64,000 nt of DNA from Halisarca cf. caerulea (taxonomy: Eukaryota > Porifera > Demospongiae > Chondrillida > Halisarcidae). Both the position numbers and the translations under genes were made by a program. The stretch spans positions 2,092,501 to 2,156,500 of the forward strand of contig CAUJGJ010000001.1 in the NCBI GenBank assembly GCA_963170055.1, written 5' to 3'. Position 1 is the stretch's first letter. The number at the start of each line of letters is the position of its first letter. Under the pieces are notes generated by a model. The model had not been told where the DNA came from. It saw nothing but the letters and a program-made list of their open reading frames with translations, and did not search any database. Below are positions 1-41,230 of this stretch, piece after piece.

Positions 1-5707
<5,707 letters not shown>

Positions 5708-5932
5708 GACGGCGGCTTATTCTCTCAAGTTATCAACACAGCATAAGGTCATGTAGCATTCTATTCTACCTACAGAATATAAGTACAGAGAAACCTCTTT
5801 AATAATGGAACCTCCTGCAGTCTGGACCCTCTCTAAACTGGATGTGCCTGACTTGCACATCAGCCTAAAGGATGATACCAACACTCAAAACAACATTTGG
5901 TGTACAGTAAATCATGAATTTTCATTCAGAAA

Positions 5933-6123
5933 TACAGTAGAACCTCGCTAGTAAGAACACTGTTAATGAGTAATACCTGGTTAGGAAGTACAAGGATATG
6001 ATACCCCAGCTTATAACTCATAATACTAATCTATAATTATGGTTTACCGTTAGCAAGAACTACTAATAGTGAGTAGCAATTTGGAGGGTCCCCAGGTGTA
6101 CTCACTAATGAGGTTTGACTGTA
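5933..6123. mobile_element. TA-flanked MITE-like element
   Basis: Left end TACAGTAGAACCTCGCTAGT. Right end reads CACTAATGAGGTTTGACTGTA, an imperfect inverse. 191 bp, no coding capacity, intergenic. Confidence 0.75.
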
Positions 6124-6910
6124 CACTAATGCAAATGCATACATCAGGTATAAATATGTTTTTTTTAAATTGTGCTTTCAATCACCAACATATATGGTAA
6201 CCTGAAGTGGGAGTCAGAAAGCATAGGAACAATCAAGGCACTATATAGACAGACTACAGTCGGCACGACTGCCTCATCATCCCAACACCATGGCATGTTA
6301 CCTTACTCTCTTCTACATTTGATTCCCAAGCATCGATTGAGTAAACCTGAATTGCAAGCCAATTCCATGTATTATTGAATGAATATTAATCACAATGTAA
6401 GTCTTCTGACAAGAAAATGTTCTCATGGCTGTTATATACACAAATCAAGTACAAAAAGAGGTAGACGGTAATGCAACAAGGTCCACATGCTGGCTTGGGA
6501 GCTACAGTTATGATTTTACACTACAAAAATATTGACATGCAATGTGTTTTGTTGGTCTAATAAACCCTGTGAGGCAAGAGAGTTAAGCAAGCGTATTTAA
6601 CTTAAATAAATGAGTGGTCAATGGTTATTATTTAACTATGAATAAGTAAACTATTTTGTATAAAAATGTTCTTTCTCTGTCAACAATATCTATAAAGGGA
6701 AATTTATCTGTACACAAACACATGCTGTTTACTGGGGTGTGTATACACCTACATGCAACTTACGTACACATTTCACAGATGCCCACACGCATGTACAATG
6801 TACACACATGTATGCACGCAATATGCACACATATACACACATACCTACACATGTTAATGTACATGCACACATGCATTCACACACATTACACATACCACCC
6901 ACACACACAA

Positions 6911-7051
<141 letters not shown>

Positions 7052-7669
7052 TTGACAAGCAGCACACTATAGCCATAAACACTCTAAATTAAGGATGAAC
7101 TTGACAAGATAGGATACACAAGGTACCACCTATACAAGACCTAGAGATAAGTAACTTGAGCATTGCAATTGAATAGGTGAGATTATGAATAACAGCGAGA
7201 CACATCTATTGGAGGTTAAACCGATATTCCCATTTTGGTATTTGCAGAATTTCAACTGCAATGAAATAACTGATTTCCACAAGCTGCCACCTAGTAAGGA
7301 AAACGCTTCAATACACATCTTAGACTACCATACGAGTCAGAGCTTGCATAGTCAATGCATAGGATCTATGTGACGCCACTGTACTAATATAGGCTCGTAC
7401 GATACTATCGGATAAGGGCACTGATGTGCAATCTGCATGCAAAGGCATGGGTCGAAGATAGCAGACATTGCTGGCGTGCTTAGAGGGCTCTTTTTGGAGC
7501 TTCTTCGATACCTCCCACACATTGTCGCACTATGATTTGCTGCATTCCTAGGCAAACAGCGGTGTTTAGGCACTCACCTCTGACATTCACTCGACATTCA
7601 AGGATGGTAGGTTTTGGGTGATATGGGCGTTGACCGTTGATCGTTAGCACAGGCACCCACGCAAATGCG

Positions 7670-7677
7670 TATATAAA
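7670..7677 (+). promoter_or_regulatory. Candidate TATA box of the GRXCR-like gene
   Basis: TATATAAA lies 73 bases before the chosen ATG at 7750. That leaves room for a transcription start near 7700 and a short 5' UTR. This rests on motif and position only. Confidence 0.4.
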
Positions 7678-7749
7678 CGGAAGATATGCGTTTCTGGTAC
7701 TAAGCGCTACAGTATCTACGAACCAACGCTAAGCCGTTTAGAGAACGGG

Positions 7750-10700
7750 ATGGCTACGGATCTTCTGGAATTGTTTGACCCTATTGTTGATCATTCAGTA
7801 AATAACAGTGAGCATTTGGACGACAATTCCCTTTCAACAACAGACCCCGAACAATCCCTCGTCATACCGAAACAGTCTGGTCAAACGCCGTTGACGAACG
7901 GCCATCATCTAATAGTCGAGGAAGATCCTGTATTAAAAGACGATAATACAAATCTTCAAAGTACTCCTAATTATTCTGGCGTTGTGATCGCAAGCGCGCC
8001 CACCCCGAAATATCTGGAAAATGGAACACATATTTCAGAGAGAACGGAAGAAAAGCCTCCTAGCATGGACGCTCGAAAACTTTTAAGCTTGAAGAACAGT
8101 GAGAAAAGCAACACAAAGGAGGCAGAACAGAGAAGTGAGAGTACAACAGCAGCTACTGCTCCAAAGAAAGAGAAATTGGCTGTAAAATTCAACTCTTTGC
8201 CAAAAGTTTACAACGTGGCACAACTTGAAGAAGACCTTGAGGCCCAGGGCGACACAAAAGGGCAAGAAGATGCTGACCTTATTCGTAGCGATCGTGGTTC
8301 TGTCCGCGGATGGACCAACCAAGTGAGGAAGAATAGAGCCGCTTTCTTGGGCAAAGTAGCCGAGACAAAGCTATCGCCAAGAATGAGGAAAATTATCGAG
8401 GTTAGTGGAACCGAAGCGCATTAATTCATGTACGGTAGAGATAAAAATATGTACCTGATCCATCAAAATGGGTTCTACATAAAAATGGTTTCCGCAAATG
8501 AAAGTGTTCCCCAACCCACCACTGCGTGTAGCATTCTGCTTGTTATTTTCTAGAAACATATCCATCGTATACGTCATATTAGTGTGAATCCCCACTCAGG
8601 TCAGGTCAGGTCAGGTAACTTATATAAACTGGGGAGGCCTTTAGCCAGAGGCTACTTTACAAGGCACCCAGTGAAAGAATTTGTACAAAAATGAAGTAAT
8701 ATAGAGATTCAATAATAATAATACATGTAAAAATAGATACTGTTCAATATAGATTCAACTGAGAGATACAAGGCACTGAATGTGTGTCTCAGACTTGTTT
8801 TCTATCTAATAGTATGTGTACACAGTCAAGAATCAACACAACTGGATACATCTCAATATCCTTTGCTTGCTGTGCCAATAACACACATACTAAGTAGATT
8901 TAATTTAAATTAGCATTATTATGTAGAACAATGGACCTCTCTAATCCGACATCTCTGTAATCCAACATTCTCTCTAATGCGACCATCTTATGAGGAGATA
9001 ATTTCCATATTAAAGCATAGTGTTAAATGGTAAGAGTCACCCTGTAATCCGACAGCCTCCTAATCCGACAATATTATCAGGTCCTATTGAGTGTCGGATT
9101 AGAGTGGTTTTACTGTACGTACAGTGATACCTCTCTATAATCTAACACTCAATGGGACTCAAAAAAATGTCAGATTAGGAAGTTGTTGTTACTAGTCTGA
9201 CATGGCCAGACCGAATTCCTCCATTTGCAGAAAATCGGTCTGGCCATGTAAGACTAGTTGTTGCAGTGACTCCTAGATTAAGATGATGACTGTACCTCAT
9301 ATGATGGTGGGATTACTAATAGAGAGTATGTTGGATTTTAAAGTGTCAGATTACAGAGGTGCACTGCATGTATTGAAAGATATTTAGAAGCAAGTTGGCC
9401 TCATTCGTCAAGCACATCTTTCTTCTTTAATTGCACCTTCACGTTTACAAAGCGAATTCAGTAATTTACATTAATTCCCTTGTATAAGTACTAATTATAT
9501 CTTATATCCACAGAATTGATGCATACAACTAGTGGATTCAGTAGCACATGTATTTGGCCCTGGTGTAGGGGCCTGTCGAAGGTGGTGCTCAAAGCGTTGT
9601 GGTCTCAGCAGTGTGTAGCATGTCATACATTGACCCAGCAACGCTTGTTTTAGGGGTGGTTTTCAATAATGGAGGTGGTCTGTAGTGGGTACGGCAGGTA
9701 CTGTAACTGCGTGTAGCATATATACAAGAGATATAGACTAGTGTTAGTGTAGTAAGATCTTGAGTGTGTACTGTGTGTGTTTCAGAACATGCACTCAGGA
9801 TTTTACACAGCATACACAGGTCTAGTGCCATACACTGAACCTTATACAATCCTCACTCAATGCTGCGTACTGTGTGTATTGCATGCCTGTCACCATCACT
9901 GTATATACAAGAGAACCTCTAAATAAAGGACACTTTGGGTACAACACTATAATTCAGCTGATTTGTTCTTTGTGTAGAAGTTTTCCTCTTTGGGTGGTTC
10001 AATGTACCACATGAGCTATACTGGGACTATAAGTTATGTCCTTTGTAGAGAGGTTTATTATACTGTGTCCTTATTTGAGAGAGTCCACTATCAGAGGATC
10101 TACTGTAGTACTTTCACAATAGTCATGGTGGTCTGCCTATAATGCATGGACAGTGAATTCATGCACTATTATCTGCCTCAATCCCCCTTACCTGACCACC
10201 TTTGATCTGCCATCAATAATGGCTGTATCCACCACTTTTGTTCCAAAATGAATTGCTCCATGTTAGTAAGAATTTACAGTACTAGGGAGGTGACTAGTAT
10301 CCCTCAATACAATCAACATGCATAATTTTTATTGAGTATAGTATGTTTGTAGTCATCCAGGATTCCCCTGACTGTCTTGTCTTTGTGGGTTTTAATTCAA
10401 ACATGTAGCATCCGAAATAGCTTGTGGGGAGGGACATTATTAATACAGTCAACCCTCAGTATAACAAACCCCCTCGGAACCACTGAAAAGGTTCACTATA
10501 TCAGGGTGTTCGCTATATCAGGGTTCATTTACATAGAGTAAATAGGTGTGCATTCTAAGGTCTGTATTTGTTATATCAGGGAGTTCATTGTATCCAGGGT
10601 TCATTATAGTGAGGTTCAACTGTATTCCAACAGTACTGTAGGGGGTATATATTACTCAGTGTCAATATAGTATTGTAACAGTATCTTATTGTTGGTTTGT

Positions 10701-13700
10701 AGGAGGAGGCCCCAAATGAAGAACTGGGAATAAAGGGGAAGATTGTGATCTACATGACCAGTTTGACAGCTGTCAGGGACACATACTCCAAGTCCTGTAG
10801 CTTGCTGGAGATCTTTCACAACCATCGTGTGGTTTACAAGACAAAGGACACCTACCTCCATCCCAAGTACAAGAAGGAGCTTAAAGAGCGATTGAATAAC
10901 AGGAAAGTGACCATACCGCAGGTGAGAGTGATGTACATATGTATGTAAGTTATATGTAATACATACTAATTGCTCTCCAGCTTCCACCCCAAAAAATTCA
11001 GACTGCAGTGTAATGTAGAGAAGGTCCTACTTGAGTGTCATAATCAACGTACCTCTAATGGTCTAAAATGGCCTCAGATACCACTTTATATAACCTAAAA
11101 CTCAAATTTTCCCTGGGGGAGCATACCCCAGACCCCCCCCCAGAACCCTCATCCCCCCCCACACACATACTTAGATAACCCTATGGTGTCATGCATATTT
11201 GCACCTCCTTACATCACCGCACTGCATGTGTTGTAGACGCGTGTAGGAAACCACATATGTAAAAACCTACGGTCATATCTTGCACGGCAACACCTGCACT
11301 GTAATACTGAAGCTCCCCCCCAAAAGTTAATCCCAGATAGAACGCTGGACTGTAATTGTTTAAATTTAAGTTACCTAATATGTTGGATTAGAGAGCTTGC
11401 CGGACTATAGTGTCATATAGCAAATGTATAAGGCAAAGAACTTAGTACAAGGAAATCATGTCATGCAAATAAGGGGTTTATTGGGTGAATTAATGAGTTT
11501 GTGTGCATGCGTTGTATAAAGAAATACATATTACGTATATGTCTGTGAATGGGTACAAGAATGGGCACAGTTGTTTTCCACACAATGTCATACACAAATA
11601 AAACCACATAAGGGATGTACATAACATACCGTGAAACCTCTCTAATCCGCCATATTTGGGAATGTCAGTTTTATGGTGGATAGCTGGTTGGCGGATTAAT
11701 GAGGTTGCGGTTGACACATGAATTTTACTTTGTTTTTCAGAAATAGGGCAGATTAGCAGGGTTAGCTGGCAGATAATAGAGGGGTGGATTAGAGAGGTTT
11801 GACTGCATTCATACCATTACGGGGGTACTGAACATTCATTCAAGAGTGCACCTTGAGATTTGCACAGCTGGCCATACTCTATCACGATGGGGAATGAAGT
11901 ACTGTGCACACTGCATTCCTGTATGCTAGCGGTGCATTCTACACTGCAGCCACCAAATGGCACCATCGCCCCATATCAGGAGCTATGATCACTCCTCCTT
12001 CTGCTGCCTATCTCTCCTGCTTCATGCCTGGCATCCTTGGAGTTCTAACTGTGGTTGTCATAGCAACCATACCTGCATCCTTTGCTTCCATTGTGTGCAT
12101 GTAAATTGGTAATACTGTATTTAGTCCATTTTAAATTAGGATACTATCTTGTGTGTAAATATCTGCATTTTTCTACATATCTGATGGAAGTTGTGTTTCA
12201 ATAATTCTACTGATGCAGATCTTGGGTATATATATATATATATATATACATATACGTATGCTTCCTCCTTCAGGTATTCATTAATGGAGCTTACATAGGG
12301 GTGAGTGGTTGTTGCGCCATATGTAATAGTATACGTACATTGGTTAACTATGTTATAGTCCAAAGCATTCACTAATTTTATACTTTTGATAAGTAGCATG
12401 CATGCAGCGTACGTAAACTAATGTACTCAATTTGATACATGTACGTATGTATGAAATGTACTGTTATGGTCTTTTGCTGTTGTGTGTGACATAGGATTAC
12501 AAGAAGGTTGTTGAGATGAACGAATCTGGACAACTTCTGTCAAGAATCATTGGTTTTGAGGTGTGCGCACATACTACATGTGTACTTATAATTCTCATGC
12601 ATCTGCAGTGGTATATGCATCTGCCTCAGATGTCCATGTACGTACAGTGAGACCTCACTTCTCTGCACCTCAGATATCCAGTTCCCTCACCTTAATTCCA
12701 CAGTAGTTTATATTGAAGCAAATCTGCAATAATCCTACTGTACACTATACTACTGCTCCCTCATTTATCCAGTTCCCTCACTTTGTCCAAAATTTCATGC
12801 AGAATGGATGCATGTAGATAAGTGAGGTCTCACTGTACATACATCACTATGTATGTGTGTAAATTTTGTCATTTCTCTTGGGTACCACGTGGGAGGTAGT
12901 CTCGCATAGCCAGCCCCTTTTCCCTTGTTTGGAAGTGATGAGAACCGGAAAGAAGGTCTGGCTACACGAGACTAGTGGGGAGGCGTGTCCCGGACCTCCT
13001 TTGCAGCTGTATAACATCTACTCATACATACCTTGCAGTGGAATCTCCATGTATAGGATGCTTTAATTGGGGCAGCCTCTTTTGTTCTTTGTAAGGAGGA
13101 CGTCCTCTTTGTGAGGTTGAACATGTACTGGAAGTATAAGGAGAAAATGCCTTGTGACGTCAAGATGTGCCCTTTGTGGAGAGGCTGTCCTTGTTTCGGA
13201 GTGTCCACTATATCGGAGATTCCACTGTACTACCCTGCATTCCCTGCACCCATTAACCACTGCAGTGTACCACTAGCTGTTATCTTGTACTGTTCTTAAA
13301 TTTATAATATGGTTGCGGTGAGTGAACATTCTCGGACAGAAAATGGCAGTTTATTGCCGCTAGAGGTTCTCCCCAGAAGTTTTAATCACAGTTATACGTA
13401 GAGAGCCCTGTGCAGCTGTACTATGCATGCAAGCCTACCTGTAATAATCCATTTGTATCGTGTATGTATGTATTTATACACTACCTCCCTTTTAGAAAAC
13501 AGACGAGGATGAAGTCTGTGCCACCTGCAATGACCGAGGGTTCATCATGTGTCTGTGGTGCCGAGGGAGCAAGAAGGGGTGGAAGAACCGATTTGGAGAC
13601 CTTGAATGTACTGTCTGCAACAAAAACGCTCTCCAGAAGTGTCCAGACTGCTCTGACATATTCAAGAAAGCTAAGCAGAAGAGCAGTACCAGTGAAGAGT

Positions 13701-13702
13701 AA
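7750..13702 (+). CDS. Glutaredoxin domain-containing cysteine-rich protein (GRXCR-like)
   Basis: Five exons, 7750-8400, 10703-10921, 12274-12300, 12495-12560 and 13496-13702, all GT-AG and all phase 0, give 389 residues. Exon 3 is a 27-nt microexon encoding VFINGAYIG. Residues 1-210 are polar and poorly conserved in type. Residues about 225-320 form a glutaredoxin fold with strand IVIYMTSL, helix, then the TIPQVFINGAYIG cis-proline region and the GGC-like turn replaced by GDY. The usual CPYC/CGFS active site is absent. The corresponding segment is TSLTAVRDTYSKSC, as is typical of GRXCR proteins. The C-terminus has four CxxC pairs (CATC, CLWC, CTVC, CPDC), probably a DnaJ-like or zinc-binding module. 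In vertebrates GRXCR1/2 act in actin-based stereocilia; that role is not shown here. Orthology to GRXCR1 versus GRXCR2 is not resolved. Confidence 0.87.
8596..8690. repeat. AGGTC tandem and SINE-like 3' fragment, GRXCR intron 1
   Basis: Four overlapping CAGGT units (8596-8617) precede GGGAGGCCTTTAGCCAGAG and GGCACCCAGTGAAAGAAT. These resemble the 3' part of the SINE at 23547-23842 (GGGGGCCTTAGTAGTAGCC, then CCCACCCAGTCAAAATAAG). It looks like a degraded SINE tail. Confidence 0.45.
8929..9117. mobile_element. MITE-like element, 'TCTAATCCGACA' family
   Basis: Left end CAATGGACCTCTCTAATCCG. Right end reads CGGATTAGAGTGGTTTTACTG. A second, more diverged member follows at about 9122-9368 (TACAGTGATACCTCTC to CAGAGGTGCACTGCA). 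Both lie in GRXCR intron 1. Confidence 0.65.
9905..10108. mobile_element. MITE-like element, 'AAAGGACAC' type
   Basis: Starts TACAAGAGAACCTCTAAATA and ends GAGAGTCCACTATCAGAGG plus ATCTACTGTA. Imperfect inverted ends, about 204 bp, GRXCR intron 1. Confidence 0.55.
10444..10624. mobile_element. TA-flanked MITE, 'CAGTATAACAAACCC' family
   Basis: Left end TACAGTCAACCCTCAGTATA. Right end TTATAGTGAGGTTCAACTGTA. 181 bp in GRXCR intron 1, ending about 80 bases before exon 2. TA at both edges. Confidence 0.75.
11627..11807. mobile_element. MITE-like element, 'TCTAATCCGCCATA' family
   Basis: Left end TACCGTGAAACCTCTCTAAT and right end GGATTAGAGAGGTTTGACTG. A second member of the same family is at 37805-37999. 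GRXCR intron 2. Confidence 0.7.
12643..12837. mobile_element. TA-flanked MITE, GRXCR intron 4
   Basis: Inverted ends TACAGTGAGACCTCACTT and AAGTGAGGTCTCACTGTA are perfect over 18 bases. 195 bp, no coding capacity. Confidence 0.8.
13034..13230. mobile_element. MITE-like element, GRXCR intron 4
   Basis: Left end TTGCAGTGGAATCTCCATGT and right end ATCGGAGATTCCACTGTA. About 197 bp, ending 265 bases before exon 5. Confidence 0.65.
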
Positions 13703-14336
13703 CTCATATATATCTGTATGCGTATGTGCCTCAGCATATCATAATGTCTATGCTACCATATACAGTACATACATTTATATTTTTGACATTTTATATAATA
13801 TACCTGTACTTACAGTATTATAGTATTCTTACACACATAAGTATTATAATATGTAATCCTCTGCATGACTTGATTTACGTATTCCCATTTCACATTACAC
13901 AATGTCATATTATGCAGTTGCAACCAGTTATGCAGCATACTGTACATGCTCGTGATGTCACTATTATTGCATGAGATCGAGTTAGCTATAATTTTGCATT
14001 AATTAATTTTACTAATATAGCCAATTAACTGCTCTTGCATGTGGAATTGCACTGAGACGTCGATCTCTTATATAACCGTGTACTGGGGGGTGCTGGTGGC
14101 TCATGATCAGTAGGTTAGCACGTCAGTCAAGCATTGAGCAAAAGGCACCACTCCACCTGTGTGCCATTCACATATAAATTCGTAACTTTGTGGCATGTTT
14201 TACCACATGTGAATGAAATACTGTTCAAAACACGGGCAGGGTACAATATTACAATTACGTATATATATACATGAAAAAATGGGTAACAATGTCATATAAA
14301 ATGAATACGATTTAATTGTATATAATACTGATATTG
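13703..14336. other. Convergent spacer between GRXCR and PLK4
   Basis: 634 bp between the two stop codons. AT-rich. It contains a 5' SINE fragment at about 14085-14172 (GGGGGGTGCTGGTGGCTC and AAGGCACCACTCCACCTG), in which the box-A-like stretch is split by a short insertion. A weak poly(A) signal variant ATTAAA for PLK4 reads on the minus strand at 14316-14311. No coding potential seen. Confidence 0.6.
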
Positions 14337-37362
<23,026 letters not shown>

Positions 37363-37804
37363 GGTGGTCTACCACATTCGCTGACTCGTTAGCGGCAACT
37401 ATCCTTCCAACTGTATCTGAATCTCAATTAATGCAATTTGAGTATGCATTCATAGCAATTATTTAATAGGTGTTTAATATCATTGTTATGTAGCTAAGCT
37501 ATAGTTATATATTCTTTATACATGGGATGAATAGGAATGTCATCGATTGTTCTTTATGCGTTCTCAATGTACATTACTGTATGTGTTGCAAAGTACGTAT
37601 GTTTATTGCAAACAAGTACTGTACATACTGTATCTACTGTACATCTACTGTATGTACTGTATGTACTGTATGTACCGTATGTACTGTGTGTACTGTATGT
37701 ATGGGTTTTCTGATCTATATACATATATATATACATATATAATATTATATTTAATATTATAGACGACCATTTCCATGATCTAACTAGCTTATAATTATAC
37801 ATAC

Positions 37805-37999
37805 TCAGTGAAACCTCTCTGATCCACAATTACATGGGAATGTCAGTTTTATAGTGGATTAGCGGGGGTTGGCGGATTAATGAGGTTATAATTTGCACTC
37901 GATGCATTCATCTTAATTTGTTTTTCAGAAACTATAGTGCAGATTGTAGCAGGTTGGATGATTACAGCTAGGAGGGCCGATTAGAGAGGTTTCAGTGTA
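37805..37999. mobile_element. MITE-like element, same family as 11627-11807
   Basis: Left end CAGTGAAACCTCTCTGATCC, right end GATTAGAGAGGTTTCAGTG. Shares GGGAATGTCAGTTTTATAGTG and GGCGGATTAATGAGGTT with the copy in GRXCR intron 2. Confidence 0.75.
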
Positions 38000-38010
38000 A
38001 ATTCTACGCA

Positions 38011-38201
38011 CAGTCAAACCTGGTTAACATGAAATATCTTAACATCATGCAAGTGCTAGCCAAATCCAAGTGCATGCACAGGTCCATTAAGTATAACATG
38101 TAGAACAGTTTGCATGAAATACTTCTTAACATGAAATTTTCGGGGGGGGGGGGCTGGTGGTCCACAGAGTTTCGTGATAAGGAGACTTGACTACTACTGT
38201 A
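38011..38201. mobile_element. MITE-like element, 'GGTTAACATGAAAT' type
   Basis: Left end CAGTCAAACCTGGTTAACAT, right end AGGAGACTTGACTACTACTG. Ends are only partly inverted. Confidence 0.5.
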
Positions 38202-38986
38202 TTGTAAATGGTAGTTTCATGCACAGCTAGCTAGTAAACTGCATGTCTTTAAGACCATGTGAAGGACCAAGCACCTGCATGTCTATAGAGACCACTAGCT
38301 GTATGTGTCACGCTTCGGAGCTCTTGGAAAGCTGTTCGTGCACATAGTGAAAACACAAGACATTTGAACAGACAACTCAACCATCAATCAAGATCATAGG
38401 AAACAAAATAGACCAGACTACACATGTTCCCGATCCAGTTACTAGGTCACACACATGTGAATTCATGACATAAAATGACATAATGAAACATACGTACATG
38501 TAGGCTGGTTAAAATTCTCAAACCACTGAAGCAAAACTATATTAATTGCACGTGCACCTCTACATAAGGACCACCTGTCTACAATTACACATGCAATATA
38601 CACATTAAAAAAATAAAAATAAAAAAAATTACACAATGCAATTATACGTACCTGTACCTTGCAATTGCAAGTACATATGGTCTTTATATATATATACAGG
38701 TTTCGAACACTGCACGTATAATATGACAGTATATGTATTACATACAGCAATCAATTCTATATACATGCAAAGTAAATTAATAATGCGTTATGCATGCAAT
38801 AATGTATTTTAATAATACTGTAGCTGTGCATAGCAACAAACAAAATATAAGTTGCAGTATTGCAAATAAAAACATGGTCATGCATTCAATACAACAGAGT
38901 AACAATCACATGCACACATTATACATGATAATAATGATAATAGTATTATTATGTAGAATTCTGTACACATTGTTATAATATAAAAT

Positions 38987-41156
38987 CTATACTTCGCGCA
39001 CTGTTACTGATGATGAAGAATGGAATTTTTCTGGGATTGGAGGTGGACGGGAGATGGAAGAGGAGGCTGGAGTCTTGCCGTTGGATGGAAGGTAGCTGCT
39101 GTCAAGAGTGGCTACACTGCTCTCATCATCGTCTGTGATGTCCAGGTGACGTAAAAGAGCCTGGAGTTGGGCAAACTGTGGTTTGGTGTAATTTGTCGTC
39201 GTAGTGTCAGAAACTTCATTTGCTGCATCGTTAATTTGGTACAGAGATTCTAGTGATTCATTGCCAAGTGGAGTCTGACTCCCCTCTTCTTTGTACAAAT
39301 GTGTTTCGTCAAAGTTACTGTCTAAGAATAGCATTCTGTCTGCGGCCTTTTTCCGCTTCCAAATACGTTCAATTTTCGGATTTATTGTCGGTTTCGGTTT
39401 CATTTTTGCCAGTACAACTGGTTTGGGAGCTGTCTTTGGTGGCACATTTATTGGTTTCTTAGGCGATTCCTCAACTGCAAATCCTCTGGCCTGTTCAGTC
39501 CTTTGAGGGATCTGAGGCAGGGCTGTAGCAATGGGTGTTTGTGTGTGCTCAATCTGTTGCGTCTGTTCTTTTTCAGGGACTGCAGTCAACATGGCCAGCA
39601 TACTTGTGGGTGCATTGGCAACAACACTTGTGGACAACTCTGAGGGACTTCTTGATGGCTGAGAGATGAAGACAGGGTCTGGTGTGGTTGAAGGGTGTGT
39701 TATGCTACTAAGAGTGCTGTTCTCAACCGGGTGTGAAAGGGGTTCAACTGTTATCCTCAGATGATTGGCCATCGCATTGTTGATACTTGTTCCCTGCTCT
39801 GTGGTGACTGTTCTTGTACGCTCGCTGTGAGTGGAGTTGAGGGTCAAGCTTGGACTGCTGATCGATTCCAGCTCTACCTCGTCATGAACGTCTCTCTCCC
39901 CTCCACCCTCCTGGTAGTAATCCCTAATATTGCCAGTCCCCGAATGTGGTCTCTGTGTAGCGGTGAGCTGGGTGGGACGTGACCCAGTTTGTCGAAAGCC
40001 CATAAAGTCCATTTGCCTGAGCTCAAACATTCCAGAGGTGGTCTTGGTGAGTCCGCCATGTCTACACTTGGTAACTATGGCAACTATCACACACAGTATG
40101 AGAGCCAACAGAAACACCCCAACCACAGCCAAGACAATGATCACAATCAAAGGAAGAGGTGATGGCGTCTCAGGCATAATGGGGCCCTTTGGAACCCAGC
40201 AATTAAAGGACATGGAGGAAGACGGAGGGGGAAAGCTGGCTTGAAAGTTTGGATCGATCAAATCTTCTGACATCGGGAGTTCCTTATCATCCAGAACTAC
40301 TCCTCGGATGCACTTACTGAATGGTCCTTGCACACTCCCCCCCACCATCCCAGGAGCACCTCCAAGGAAGATCCCGTCAATGGAGATGTCAAGACTCCTC
40401 TCATCTCCAGGTACAGTTGCCAAGGAAACAAGCTGTCTGTTAACCACGAGCTCAGCAGTTCTTCCCTCTCTCCGCACCTCCACATCATAGAAGCTACCGT
40501 CAGCTACACTCATTGCTGATATCCTGGCCACGGCTGGACCCAGTCCCAGATCAAATCTGAACTGGAGATAACCCTCAACAATCTGGAATGGGAAAAAACA
40601 CACACAAGAAGCAAGTTGTAAAAGTAACAGTATTATAGAACAATACCACAGTTGTATCCCTTTTGAGAGACCATACTCATGAAAGACCATGCCTTTGCAA
40701 AAAGACCCATTTTGCTGGTCAAAAAGTATACATATACATACGTACATATGTGTCCCCTAAGAAATTCCCCCTTGGCTGACAGTTGTACTATCACTACTAC
40801 TGGAACATCATCATTGCATTAGGTTTTGACGTTACGTTATGTTGAGCCTTATTCTGTCATCACGTTAGGTTTCGGTGCTTGTGTTGTTACATGTGCTTAC
40901 CTCTAGATAGGCGTAATCGGTTGGTCCAACCATTGCAAAAAGAGTACCATTTCGTTGTCTGGTGGAGAAGCCGAGGGAAAAGGCCGTCCTCAGAGTCGAG
41001 TAAACTCTTTCTTCCTGTGCTTGTCTCTTCACAGTCTGCCCAGTTGGTCCAGAGGTGAGGATGGTGTACCTGATGGAAGCATCTCCGCCGAACGAAATGG
41101 AAGGGCTGACTGCAGAAGTGGGAAGTGGACGCCATAAGAACAAAGATACTATAGTA

Positions 41157-41230
<74 letters not shown>

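Larger units (their letters stand above)
37363..38986. other. Convergent spacer between HSPA4 and the cadherin gene
   Basis: 1.6 kb, AT-rich. It holds a short TACTGTATG tandem repeat (37617-37700), (TA)n at 37720-37760, elements at 37805-37999 and 38011-38201, a G9 run at about 38144 and an A-rich run at 38607-38632. No exon-like frame seen. Confidence 0.7.
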
